Shown here one piece after another: positions 8,784 through 17,023 of a stretch of 64,000 nucleotides of DNA. A model generated the notes under the pieces. The model saw only the letters and a program-made list of their open reading frames with translations, ran no database searches and was not told where the DNA came from. Source of the DNA: Betaproteobacteria bacterium (GTDB taxonomy: Bacteria; Pseudomonadota; Gammaproteobacteria; Burkholderiales; Rhodocyclaceae); NCBI GenBank assembly GCA_016709965.1, contig JADJLT010000001.1, positions 186,001 to 250,000 of the forward strand, read 5' to 3'. How positions within the stretch are numbered: position 1 is the stretch's first letter; each line of letters begins with the position of its first letter. A program made the position numbers and the translations under genes.

Positions 8784-9376
8784 ACAACGCCCCGCATCAA
8801 CCGACAGTCGCCATTCCCGTCTCGAGACACACTCATGGGCGGCGAATCTTCGGGTGCCTCGGCGACTTCCTGTGCCATGCCCGCCAGCGCTGGTATCTCT
8901 ACCTGCCGATCATCGCCATCTGGAGCTTGGCCTATATCCGCCTCTTCATCGATGCGACGCCTCGCGTGCCCATCCTTTTCAACTGGACACCGAGCCTGCC
9001 TTATCGCGTTGCCTGGCTGCAGCACGGCCTGCACCCACTGCAGCGCGGCGATTTTATTGTCTTCGCCTTTGCCGGCGAGGCGCAGCGCCGTTATCCGGGA
9101 CTACACGGCCAGCCCTTCTTCAAAATCGTGCGCGGTTTACCGGGCGATACCGTAACCGTCGCCGGCCGGCAAGTGGCCATCAACGGCCAGGACGTCGGCG
9201 TGGCCAAGACAAAGGCCTATGACCGGCAGCCACTCGCGCCGATTGCGCCGACCGTCATCCCGCCTCGCTACTACTACGTGCAGGGCACCAGCCCCGATTC
9301 CTTCGACTCGCGTTACCAGGAAAGTGGCCTGGTTCGGGCGGAGCAGGTGATCGGCGTCGTGGTCCCGCTATTCTGA
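8780..9376 (+). CDS. Conjugation-associated S26 signal peptidase (TraF-peptidase/TrhF type)
   Basis: 198 residues from the ATG at 8780 that overlaps the trbI stop; a longer frame upstream is not needed. One membrane segment lies at about 38-55 (WYLYLPIIAIWSLAYIRL). The S26 layout is complete: TPSLP with Ser72 as nucleophile, FFKIVRGLPGD with Lys115 as general base, and the distal box GTSPDSFDSR. Such peptidases mature conjugative pilins in RP4-like and in SXT/R27-like F-type systems. It lies between trbI and traW, where F itself lacks this gene, which suggests an ICE-type rather than an F-plasmid-type operon. No pilin substrate is left in the window. Confidence 0.85.
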   Translation: MNNAPHQPTVAIPVSRHTHGRRIFGCLGDFLCHARQRWYLYLPIIAIWSLAYIRLFIDATPRVPILFNWTPSLPYRVAWLQHGLHPLQRGDFIVFAFAGEAQRRYPGLHGQPFFKIVRGLPGDTVTVAGRQVAINGQDVGVAKTKAYDRQPLAPIAPTVIPPRYYYVQGTSPDSFDSRYQESGLVRAEQVIGVVVPLF

Positions 9377-9377
9377 G

Positions 9378-9785
9378 ATGCCGGTCATGCCCCGCACCCT
9401 CTCTAGCCTCACCTTGTTCGGTGTTCTGGCATTTTCCACCGCATGGGCCCAGAGCCCTCTGCCCGGCGCCCCATTGCCAGCCCCCCATATCAGCACGCCA
9501 GTGACGCAAGGCGTTCAGCCCTCTGACCACGTGCCACTGGCCGACTATCTCGCCCTGCTCCGGCAAATCGCCCCTGCCGCCGAAGCCGGGGCGCGGGATT
9601 ACCTCGCCGCTTTCGCGCGGCGCTGCGGCCGCCCCCTGACGCCAGCCGAATTGCGCCGGGCCATGGCTGACGGTGACGGTGATCCGGCACTGATGGCATT
9701 GATTCAGGCGAACCACCTGGGCGACACCGCCGGGCGCCAACAACTCGCCGGACAAATCCGCTGTCCGGGCAAGGTGGCGCGATGA
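9378..9785 (+). CDS. Hypothetical exported protein of the conjugation operon
   Basis: 135 residues with a signal peptide (LSSLTLFGVLAFSTAWAQS, cleavage near 25), then a proline-rich linker and a helical domain carrying two cysteines (RRCGRPLTPAELRRAM, QIRCPG) that could form a disulfide in the periplasm. It starts one base after the peptidase stop and overlaps the traW start, so it belongs to the operon. I do not recognise the family. Confidence 0.65.
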   Translation: MPVMPRTLSSLTLFGVLAFSTAWAQSPLPGAPLPAPHISTPVTQGVQPSDHVPLADYLALLRQIAPAAEAGARDYLAAFARRCGRPLTPAELRRAMADGDGDPALMALIQANHLGDTAGRQQLAGQIRCPGKVAR

Positions 9786-10417
9786 AACACCTAATCGCCT
9801 TCCCGCCCCTGCTCTTCGCACTGCTGCTGGCCGCACCCGGCGCGAGGGCCCTTGATCTGGGCGTCATCGGACCGAGCTATGAAATCAGCGAGCCGCATCT
9901 GTTGCTGATGATCGAGCAACGATTGCGCGACAAGGATCGCAGCGGCGAACTCAAGCGCCTCGAAGAACAGGCGCGGGAACGCGGCATCGCAACCGTGAGA
10001 AACCCGCCGCCGGTCGCCGGCCTGCACGCGACCGAGACGGCCAGGACCTTCTACTTCGATCCGAGTTTCAGGCTCGACCGCAACATTCTCGGTCCCCGGG
10101 GCGAGTTGCTGTTTGCCGCCGGCACCCGCAAGAACCCGCTGGAGGTGGTGTCGCTGTCCCGGCATCTGCTCTTTTTCGATGGGCGTGACGCGCGCCAGGT
10201 CGGCCGCGCCCGGCAGTTGATTGCCTTCTACCAAGGGCGGGTCAAGCCGATCCTGGTCGGCGGTTCCTACCTTGACCTGATGAAGTCATGGCGCATGCCC
10301 GTCTATTTCGATCAGCAGGGTCTGCTTACCCGCCGCCTGGGCATTACCCAGGTTCCTGCCCTGGTATCGCAGGAAGGACTGCGCCTGCGCATCGACGAAC
10401 TGGAGATCGCGCCATGA
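9782..10417 (+). CDS. traW: F-type conjugation protein TraW
   Basis: 211 residues, with a signal peptide ending at ARA near residue 23 and then DLGVIGPSYEISEPHLL, the conserved TraW opening. The family signature continues with TFYFDPSF, LGPRGELLFAAGTRKNPLE, LLFFDGRD and PVYFDQQGLLTRRLGITQVPALV. TraW is a periplasmic pilus-assembly factor that acts with TrbC and TraU. Start and stop overlap both neighbours by four bases. Confidence 0.9.
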   Translation: MKHLIAFPPLLFALLLAAPGARALDLGVIGPSYEISEPHLLLMIEQRLRDKDRSGELKRLEEQARERGIATVRNPPPVAGLHATETARTFYFDPSFRLDRNILGPRGELLFAAGTRKNPLEVVSLSRHLLFFDGRDARQVGRARQLIAFYQGRVKPILVGGSYLDLMKSWRMPVYFDQQGLLTRRLGITQVPALVSQEGLRLRIDELEIAP

Positions 10418-11442
10418 GCCAACGCTGCTTCCTAAACAGCCTCCCTATCCTCCTGGCACTGCTCCTCGGTTTCTCCACCCTGCCGACCCAAGCCGCCGGC
10501 ACGGCCACCTGCACCGGCAAGTTCCCGAATCCGATCACCGATATCTGCTGGTCCTGCATCCTGCCGATCAGCATTGGCAGTGCCCCCATCGCCAATTTCG
10601 GCGACCAGGAGGATACCGACAATCCGCCCAGCCCCGTCTGCAGTTGCCTGGTCAATCCGATTGTCGGTCTGTCCATCGGCTTCTGGGAGCCGGCGCGCCA
10701 TGTCGAAGTGGTGCGCAAACCCTTCTGCCTCGTCTCGCTCGGCGGTGTCGACCTCGATCCGGGCATCCCGGCCCCCGAGGCTGCCCGCTTTACCCGCCCG
10801 GAAGGCGATGGCGACGGTGGCGGTTTCTATCAGGCGCATTACTACTTGAACCCGGTGATGTACTGGCTGGACGTGGTGACCGATTTTCCCTGCCTGGAGA
10901 AGAGTTCCTTCGATCTGGCCTACATGACCGAGGTCGATCCCTTGTGGGCCGACGATGAACTCACCCTGATCCTCAATCCCGATGCCGTGCTGTTCGCCAA
11001 TCCGATCGCCATTGCCGCATGCGCCGCCGATTGCGTGGCGGCCTCGGTCGGCTTTGGCATACGCGAGATGTTCTGGTGCGCCGGTTGCCAAGGCGGCATC
11101 TATCCGCTCAACGGGCACGTCCCCTACCACCTCGGTGGGGTCAGGACGGCCGCGCTGATGGCCCAGCGCTTGAGCGCGAAGATGCACCGTGAGTTGGTGG
11201 CCTGGGGTTGGCATGGCAAAGACGGGCTGTGCGGGCCGTACTTCGAGCCGGTGATGGACAAGACCGCCTACAAAACCCAACTCACCTATCCCATTCCCAA
11301 CACCGACAAGGAAGGCGGCCGCTGCTGCCAGCCCTTCGGGCGGACCACCGTGCTCTGGGGGGCCGGCAAGGAATACCCGGTACGCGGCGAGGACTTCGCC
11401 TTCATGTTGTTTCGCAAAAGGAATTGCTGTGTCGGCTACTGA
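10414..11442 (+). CDS. traU: F-type conjugation protein TraU
   Basis: 342 residues from the ATG overlapping the traW stop. A signal peptide ends near LPTQAAG, and the mature part is cysteine-rich (ITDICWSCILPI, PVCSCL, MFWCAGCQGG, GRCCQPFGR), as usual for periplasmic TraU, which stabilises DNA transfer and pilus assembly. Full length for the family. A longer upstream frame overlaps traW and is ignored. Confidence 0.9.
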   Translation: MSQRCFLNSLPILLALLLGFSTLPTQAAGTATCTGKFPNPITDICWSCILPISIGSAPIANFGDQEDTDNPPSPVCSCLVNPIVGLSIGFWEPARHVEVVRKPFCLVSLGGVDLDPGIPAPEAARFTRPEGDGDGGGFYQAHYYLNPVMYWLDVVTDFPCLEKSSFDLAYMTEVDPLWADDELTLILNPDAVLFANPIAIAACAADCVAASVGFGIREMFWCAGCQGGIYPLNGHVPYHLGGVRTAALMAQRLSAKMHRELVAWGWHGKDGLCGPYFEPVMDKTAYKTQLTYPIPNTDKEGGRCCQPFGRTTVLWGAGKEYPVRGEDFAFMLFRKRNCCVGY

Positions 11443-12187
11443 CCTCCATCGAACCCTCGCCTCCTTGATCCTCGGGCTCAGCGCCGCACTCGTTGCCGGA
11501 ACTTCGGCCCAGGCCCAGATTTCGCCGGTCGTCACTGAGGCGGACATCGAACGCGCCCGGCGCGAGACCCCCACCGTCACCGAGCAAGATATCGAATTGG
11601 CGCGGCAGAAGAACGCCCTGCCGAGCGAGGCCGGACACCGATCAGCGCCGCCGAACAGCCCGAATATTGAGGCGTTGCCCAAGCCGGCGACGCAGATACC
11701 GGTCGACCTGGAAGCGCTGGCTCGCGGCTATGCCGGGCAATCCGATGCAATGGCTCAGGCCCAGGGGCTCACTGCCGGGCCAGGACTTTTCATCTTCGTC
11801 AGCCTGACCATGCCCCGCGCCACGCTGCAAGGTCTGGTCGACCAGGCGGCACGGGCCAAGGCCACCATCGTCATCCGCGGCTTTGCCAACGGTTCGCTGC
11901 GCGACACGGTTGCCCTGGTCCAGGGCTTGATCGGCCAACAGCAGGTGGCAATCCAGATCGATCCGCTGGCCTTCGACCGGTTCGCCATCAGCAAGGTACC
12001 CAGCTTCGTCTTGGTGCGCGACGGCACACGTCCCGTTGCCTGTGCCAGCGGCAGTTGCGCCCCAGCCGACAGTTTCCTGCGCTCAACTGGTGACGTCAGC
12101 CTGGATTACGCGCTGGAACACATGCAGCGCTCGGCGCCTGCCTTTGCTCCTGCCGCCGAACTCTTCCTGAAACGCATCAAGGGATAG
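11429..12187 (+). CDS. trbC: F-type pilus assembly protein TrbC
   Basis: 252 residues from a GTG at 11429 inside the 3' end of traU. A signal peptide ends at AQAQ near residue 30. After a charged repeat-like segment (TEADIERARRETPTVTEQDIELAR) comes the thioredoxin-like TrbC domain: LFIFVSLTMPRATLQGLVDQAARAKA, VIRGFANGSLRDTV, and a cis-Pro loop KVPSFVLV. TrbC works with TraW in the periplasm. It is immediately followed by traN. Confidence 0.88.
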   Translation: MSATDLHRTLASLILGLSAALVAGTSAQAQISPVVTEADIERARRETPTVTEQDIELARQKNALPSEAGHRSAPPNSPNIEALPKPATQIPVDLEALARGYAGQSDAMAQAQGLTAGPGLFIFVSLTMPRATLQGLVDQAARAKATIVIRGFANGSLRDTVALVQGLIGQQQVAIQIDPLAFDRFAISKVPSFVLVRDGTRPVACASGSCAPADSFLRSTGDVSLDYALEHMQRSAPAFAPAAELFLKRIKG

Positions 12188-14302
12188 GTGATCGCCATGC
12201 GCCGCCTGATCATCTGGATCACGCTGTTCTGCTTCGTCACGACGCAGAGCGCCGCTATCGCCGGACCGTTTGAAGAGGGCACCGCCGCCGGCCAGGTGGC
12301 CAACCCGGTCATTCGCGGCACGGTTAACATGCCCAGCGCCTCAAGTGCCGTACCGGAGTACACCACGACGCCACCGGAAACGGCGTATTACGGCCAGCCC
12401 AACCTGTCGGGTGCGGCCAATGTCCGTCTGAGCACCTGCGCGGCCAGTACCAACGATCCGGTCTGCCAGGCCCAGGATGGGGCGCTGACCTCGGCCAACA
12501 CGCCCCGCCCGGCAGTCTCCGCCTACGATCCGGCAGTCACTGCGGCCCGCGACATCGCCCGCAATCCATCAAGCGCCTTGGGCAGCTTGGCCGATTATTA
12601 CTCCGGCTGCACCACCGCCGAGGTCAGTAGCGCGGCAGGCACCACGACCAAGGTCTGCAACCGTTACAGCGGTGTCGGCAACTACACGACGCGGCGCGAT
12701 CTGACGGTGGAGATAGATCTCCAGCCCAGTTGCGTTGAAGGCACCTGGGTCGCCCACGGCCAGGTCAACCGCAACGGCGCCGACTACATGGTGGCGGAAG
12801 CGCAATGCCAACTGCGCAGCGATGGGCTGCAGCGTTTTCGTTTCTATGCGGCGGGCGGCAAAGGGGCCTGCATCGGCTGGCAAACCGTCGACCTGCCGAC
12901 CGCACCGGCCACCCAGGCCACCTATGTCACCAACCTCGCCCCCCATTGGGAAGGCCATTGCTGGAGCCCGTTCCAAGTCGTCATGGCGGCAGGTTCCGGC
13001 TGCACGAGCGGGACTTGCAGGTATACCTTCCAGTTCGGCTCAACGTGGAGCCTACCCTTATCGTTCGTCCAGCCGGCCATGGTGCAGCACGAGACCGATG
13101 TCTGGGTCGACAACAGTGCCATGCCAAATGCAGGTGGGCGCTGCACCATCACGACCGCCGACACCTGCGTCGACGGCCCGGCAACCAAGGCCATCGAAGG
13201 CCGCCCCGTGACCCGTGCCTGCTGGTCCTATGAGCGCACCCTGACCTGCACCTCGGGTGCCCCGGTCGACGAGTGCGCGCCGCTGGCCAGCATCGGCTGC
13301 ACCCCGGCCAGCAGCACCTGCAAACAGATGAATGTCGGCAGCGGGCTGTGCGAGATTACCCAGGACACCTATACCTGCCCGGTCGCCGCGCAGACCACAA
13401 CCACCGTTTCGAACTGCCCGGCCAACGTCTATTGCCTGGGTACGAACTGCTTCAATACCAGTTACACCAACGATGCCGACTTTGCCCGTTCGATGTCGCT
13501 GATGGAAGCCGGACGCGAGGCCGGCGTGTATCTCGACACCAGCAAAATGCAAGTCTTCAAGGGCGAAGGCAATCGCTGCCGCCACCGCCTGCTGAAGAAC
13601 TGTTGCAGTTCCGACTCGGCTGGCGCCGGCATGACCAATCAGAGCCTGTTCGGTACGGGTTCGAAATTGGTCTACGACGTGCTGATGAATTCCCAGAACC
13701 GCGAGTTCCTCTACCAGGGCATGCAGGCCTTGCTGCTGGGCGGCGGTTTCAGCGGCAGCTTCACCACCTATGGCATCACCGTCGCGGTCAACGGTACGGC
13801 ACTGCCGGCCAGTTCGGCCGTGCTCTATTCCGGTGAAAGCCTGGTCGTCGCCTTCGACCCCTGGTCGCTGGTCATCGCGATCGTCATCTACATCATCATG
13901 TCGATGTCGTCCTGCAACGAGGAAGAAGGCAAGCTCGCCATGAAGGAAGGGGCCGGCCTGTGCCATACCGTCGGCACCTGGTGCTCCTCCTGCTTCCGCC
14001 TCTTCGGCAAGTGCGTCTCCTGCCTCGAACACAGCACCGGCAAGTGCTGCTTCAACAGCAAACTGGCCCGCATCGTCAATGAGCAGGGCCGCGTGCAGGT
14101 CGGCAAGGGCTGGGGCTCGGGCGAAAGTCCCGACTGCTCGGGCTTCACCATCGCGCAACTCCAGAGCCTGAACTTTGCGGCCATGGACCTGACCGAGTTC
14201 TACGCCTCCATCGTCCCGACATTGCCCAATACCGGCGCGCTGCAGGGCAGCAATGCCGCGCGCCTGACGACTTGCTACTACGGACAAGGGAAGTGCCAAT
14301 GA
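12188..14302 (+). CDS. traN: Mating-pair stabilisation protein TraN
   Basis: 704 residues from GTG 12188, directly after the trbC stop; ATG 12197 is the alternative start. A signal peptide ends near AAIAG. The protein is very rich in cysteine, notably RLLKNCCSSDSAG and a C-terminal block SCFRLFGKCVSCLEH and GKCCFNSKLARIVNEQGR, all typical of TraN. TraN sits in the outer membrane of the donor and holds mating pairs together. Length is normal for ICE-type TraN. Its stop overlaps the next start. Confidence 0.9.
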   Translation: MIAMRRLIIWITLFCFVTTQSAAIAGPFEEGTAAGQVANPVIRGTVNMPSASSAVPEYTTTPPETAYYGQPNLSGAANVRLSTCAASTNDPVCQAQDGALTSANTPRPAVSAYDPAVTAARDIARNPSSALGSLADYYSGCTTAEVSSAAGTTTKVCNRYSGVGNYTTRRDLTVEIDLQPSCVEGTWVAHGQVNRNGADYMVAEAQCQLRSDGLQRFRFYAAGGKGACIGWQTVDLPTAPATQATYVTNLAPHWEGHCWSPFQVVMAAGSGCTSGTCRYTFQFGSTWSLPLSFVQPAMVQHETDVWVDNSAMPNAGGRCTITTADTCVDGPATKAIEGRPVTRACWSYERTLTCTSGAPVDECAPLASIGCTPASSTCKQMNVGSGLCEITQDTYTCPVAAQTTTTVSNCPANVYCLGTNCFNTSYTNDADFARSMSLMEAGREAGVYLDTSKMQVFKGEGNRCRHRLLKNCCSSDSAGAGMTNQSLFGTGSKLVYDVLMNSQNREFLYQGMQALLLGGGFSGSFTTYGITVAVNGTALPASSAVLYSGESLVVAFDPWSLVIAIVIYIIMSMSSCNEEEGKLAMKEGAGLCHTVGTWCSSCFRLFGKCVSCLEHSTGKCCFNSKLARIVNEQGRVQVGKGWGSGESPDCSGFTIAQLQSLNFAAMDLTEFYASIVPTLPNTGALQGSNAARLTTCYYGQGKCQ

Positions 14303-14673
14303 AGATCGCCTATGCCGCCGCCTTGATCGCCGGATTCGCGGCGCCGGTCATCGCCGATGACTTGCTCCGAGCCCCGGTCTCGGATCCGCGACCGGTCATG
14401 TTGGCCGCCCTCCAATCAGTCAATGGCGAGGCCCACGGCATCCTCAGCGGCGAAATTGCCGATGCGCTCACCCAGCGCTTTGCTGCCACCTCGCCGATCC
14501 ACATCGACGTCACAACCGAGAAGCGCTACACCCAGGCCGGTTGTGCCCGCTTGAAAGTCAGGTTCTGGCAGGACGGGGTTCTACTGCCCGGTGCGTCGAG
14601 CCCACGCCGCCAGACCATGGATTTCGGCATCAACTACTGCCTTGATGGCCAGCCACCGCAATCTCTGAAGTAG
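14299..14673 (+). CDS. Hypothetical exported protein between traN and traF
   Basis: 124 residues with a signal peptide (KIAYAAALIAGFAAPVIA). The mature part contains HIDVTTEKRYTQAGCARLKVRFWQDGVLL and a second cysteine in GINYCLDGQ, so one disulfide is possible. Coupled by ATGA to traN and eight bases before traF. Small exported proteins of this kind are common in integrated F-type operons, but I know no function. Confidence 0.65.
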   Translation: MKIAYAAALIAGFAAPVIADDLLRAPVSDPRPVMLAALQSVNGEAHGILSGEIADALTQRFAATSPIHIDVTTEKRYTQAGCARLKVRFWQDGVLLPGASSPRRQTMDFGINYCLDGQPPQSLK

Positions 14674-14681
14674 GGCCACGC

Positions 14682-15545
14682 ATGACGATCCTCAACCGCC
14701 CCGCCCTCCTCCTGCTGCTGACCTTCGCCGTGACGATCGGCAGCGATAACGCGGCAGCCCAGGATGCAGCCTCCCGCTACTGGTCCGACAGTTGGCGCGG
14801 CTGGCATTTCTATGAAACGCCGACACCAGAAGAGGTCAAACATCCATTACCGTCGGGCAAGGCCACAGCAACTGCGCCGCCCGCTCCACCCTCGCGTGCA
14901 CCGGAACTGGTCGAATTCGAACATCTCCAGAAAACTCTGGAAGAGACGCGCAACATCGCCATCATGCGACCGAGCGAAGCCAATGTCCGGCGCTACATGG
15001 AACTGGAGTCCCAGGTCGTCGCCCGCGCCTCCTATTTCGCCGACGTCGCGCAGCGCGTTGCCTGGGCTACACCGCAACTCGACCCGACCCTGCAGGGCCG
15101 CCCGGTCAATGCCAAGGCCCTGGAGGTCTTCGACCAGGCCGAACTGGTGGATCGCTCGCACGCCATCGCCGACCTCGGCAAGGATCACGTGCTGTTTTTC
15201 TTCTACCGCTCGGACTGCCCGTATTGCCATGCCTTCGCGCCGACGTTGGCAGCCTTCCAGGCGCGACACGGCATCCAGGTCGTCGCCATCAGCGTGGACG
15301 GTGGTCCGCTGCCGAGTTTCCCCAATGCCCGCCCGGACAACGGCATTGCCAGCACCCTGAAGGTCAGTCAGGTGCCCGCTGTTTTTCTGGCCCAGCCCTT
15401 CACCGGAAAGATCTCTCCCATTGGCTTCGGGGTGCTCTCGGAATCTCAGTTACTCGAACGCATTGCCACTGTGTCCGCTCCGCAAGCCGAGGCCATGCTG
15501 CCTACAACCACGCAAGGTCTCGCCCTACCCCTGGAGGCGCCATGA
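14682..15545 (+). CDS. traF: F-type conjugation protein TraF with thioredoxin motif
   Basis: 287 residues with a signal peptide to about residue 26, then WRGWHFYETP, the conserved TraF opening. The thioredoxin-like domain has FFFYRSDCPYCHAF with Cys179 and Cys182 and a cis-Pro loop KVSQVPAVFL. F-plasmid TraF lacks the CxxC pair, so this copy may still act as a disulfide oxidoreductase on the cysteine-rich TraU and TraN beside it. The stop overlaps the traH start. Confidence 0.88.
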   Translation: MTILNRPALLLLLTFAVTIGSDNAAAQDAASRYWSDSWRGWHFYETPTPEEVKHPLPSGKATATAPPAPPSRAPELVEFEHLQKTLEETRNIAIMRPSEANVRRYMELESQVVARASYFADVAQRVAWATPQLDPTLQGRPVNAKALEVFDQAELVDRSHAIADLGKDHVLFFFYRSDCPYCHAFAPTLAAFQARHGIQVVAISVDGGPLPSFPNARPDNGIASTLKVSQVPAVFLAQPFTGKISPIGFGVLSESQLLERIATVSAPQAEAMLPTTTQGLALPLEAP

Positions 15546-16990
15546 AACATTACGACCATCCTCATTTGCGGCGTAGCGCTGCCACCTTCCTGGCGCTGCT
15601 GCTGGCGATCCCGTCCTTCCAACTGCAGGCCGGCGACCTCAACAGCGAGGTGAACAACATGTTCAACAATCTGGGCGCCATCGGCAACTACACCGCCCCC
15701 GGTGCCTTCCGTGGCCAGACCTTCAATACCTACACCGGCGGCAGCTTGATGATGCGCTCGCCGAACAAGGTTTATCAGTTGGCCGCCATCCAGTTCCCCA
15801 GCGCCAAGGCCGGTTGCGGCGGCATCGATGTCTTCGGTGGTTCCTTCTCGCACATTTCGGCGACCGAGTTCAAGAACATGCTGAAGAACATCACGGCCGC
15901 CCTGCCGGGGATCGCTTTTCAGCTTGCCCTGGAGGCGGTCTCGCCGCTGCTTGGCGGACTGACCAAGTGGGCCAAGGGACTGGAGACCTGGATCAACAAT
16001 GCCCGCATCAATTCCTGCGAAACCGCCAAGGCCATTGTCAGCACGGCGGCTGAATCGATTGGCTACAGCTCTCAGGAAACCTGTGCCGATCTGGCCATCG
16101 AGATGGGCATGGAGAGCGACCGCGATGCGGCGCGTCGGCGCTGTGCGACGGATCGGCCCAGCATTCTGTCTTCGGCACGCTCCTCGGGCGACCCGAAGGT
16201 GAAAAACAAGGCGCCTTTCGTCGGCAACCTGACCTGGAAAGCCTTGCAATACACCGGCGCCTATCTCGACGATCAGGAGCGCGAACTGATCATGAGCCTG
16301 GTCGGCACGATCATCTATTACCCGGAAGAGTCGGCCCGTGACCCCGAGCCGATTGCCCCGACGCTGACTTCGATCAGCCAGTTGCTCTACGGCCAGGGTG
16401 CGGCCGCCGGAACGGATGTCGTGCAGCATGTCTTGAAATGCAACGACTACACCAATTGCGACGTCGTCACCTTGAACACCACGTACACCCACACACCCTT
16501 TACCGCCAAGGTAGAGGCGATCATGCGCTCCATTGCCGAGAAGATCACGACGCGCACCGCCATCCCCAATAACTCGACCGAGGTCGGCTTCGTCAATCAG
16601 ACCACCGAGCCGGTCTACAAAATGTTGTCGATAGGCACCAGCATCCCGGGATCGGGTTTGGCCGACAGCCTGATTGCCCAGTATCGCGACGTGATTGCCG
16701 CCGACTACGCCTATGTCTTCCTTGAACGCAACCTGCGTCTGGGCATGGCCGCGCTGGACAAGAACTACACCCTGCAACAGTCGCAACGCGAGCAGGCCAA
16801 CCAGGTCCGTCAGCGGGCGCAGGCCATGCTCATGCAACTCTCCCAGGAAAAGAATCTGCTCTACCAGAAGGTCGGCTCCTTCCGGGCGGTATCGAACCAC
16901 CTGGAGCAACTCGAACGCCAATTGCGCTCCAGCATGCCGCAACACGTGATGGACATGCTCGGCCAACAGGCCGCTTACCTGTCGCAGTAG
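15542..16990 (+). CDS. traH: F-type conjugation protein TraH
   Basis: 482 residues from the ATG overlapping traF. A signal peptide ends near LQAGD, followed by LNSEVNNMFNNLGAIGNYTAPGAF, which is diagnostic of TraH, then GGSLMMRSPNK, GCGGIDVFGGSFSHI and a late coiled-coil segment (about 395-470). TraH is a periplasmic/outer-membrane component of the pilus assembly complex with TraF and TraU. A long upstream frame is a shadow of traF. Confidence 0.9.
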   Translation: MKHYDHPHLRRSAATFLALLLAIPSFQLQAGDLNSEVNNMFNNLGAIGNYTAPGAFRGQTFNTYTGGSLMMRSPNKVYQLAAIQFPSAKAGCGGIDVFGGSFSHISATEFKNMLKNITAALPGIAFQLALEAVSPLLGGLTKWAKGLETWINNARINSCETAKAIVSTAAESIGYSSQETCADLAIEMGMESDRDAARRRCATDRPSILSSARSSGDPKVKNKAPFVGNLTWKALQYTGAYLDDQERELIMSLVGTIIYYPEESARDPEPIAPTLTSISQLLYGQGAAAGTDVVQHVLKCNDYTNCDVVTLNTTYTHTPFTAKVEAIMRSIAEKITTRTAIPNNSTEVGFVNQTTEPVYKMLSIGTSIPGSGLADSLIAQYRDVIAADYAYVFLERNLRLGMAALDKNYTLQQSQREQANQVRQRAQAMLMQLSQEKNLLYQKVGSFRAVSNHLEQLERQLRSSMPQHVMDMLGQQAAYLSQ

Positions 16991-17023
16991 CAGTGACGCG
17001 ATAGCGCGACAGGAGAAAGCACC

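Noticed and set aside
10432..11682. 416-codon minus-strand frame opposite traU
   Set aside because: Shadow of traU, whose identity is clear.
13058..14299. 413-codon minus-strand frame inside traN
   Set aside because: Shadow frame of a GC-rich gene; traN on the plus strand has signal peptide and family motifs.
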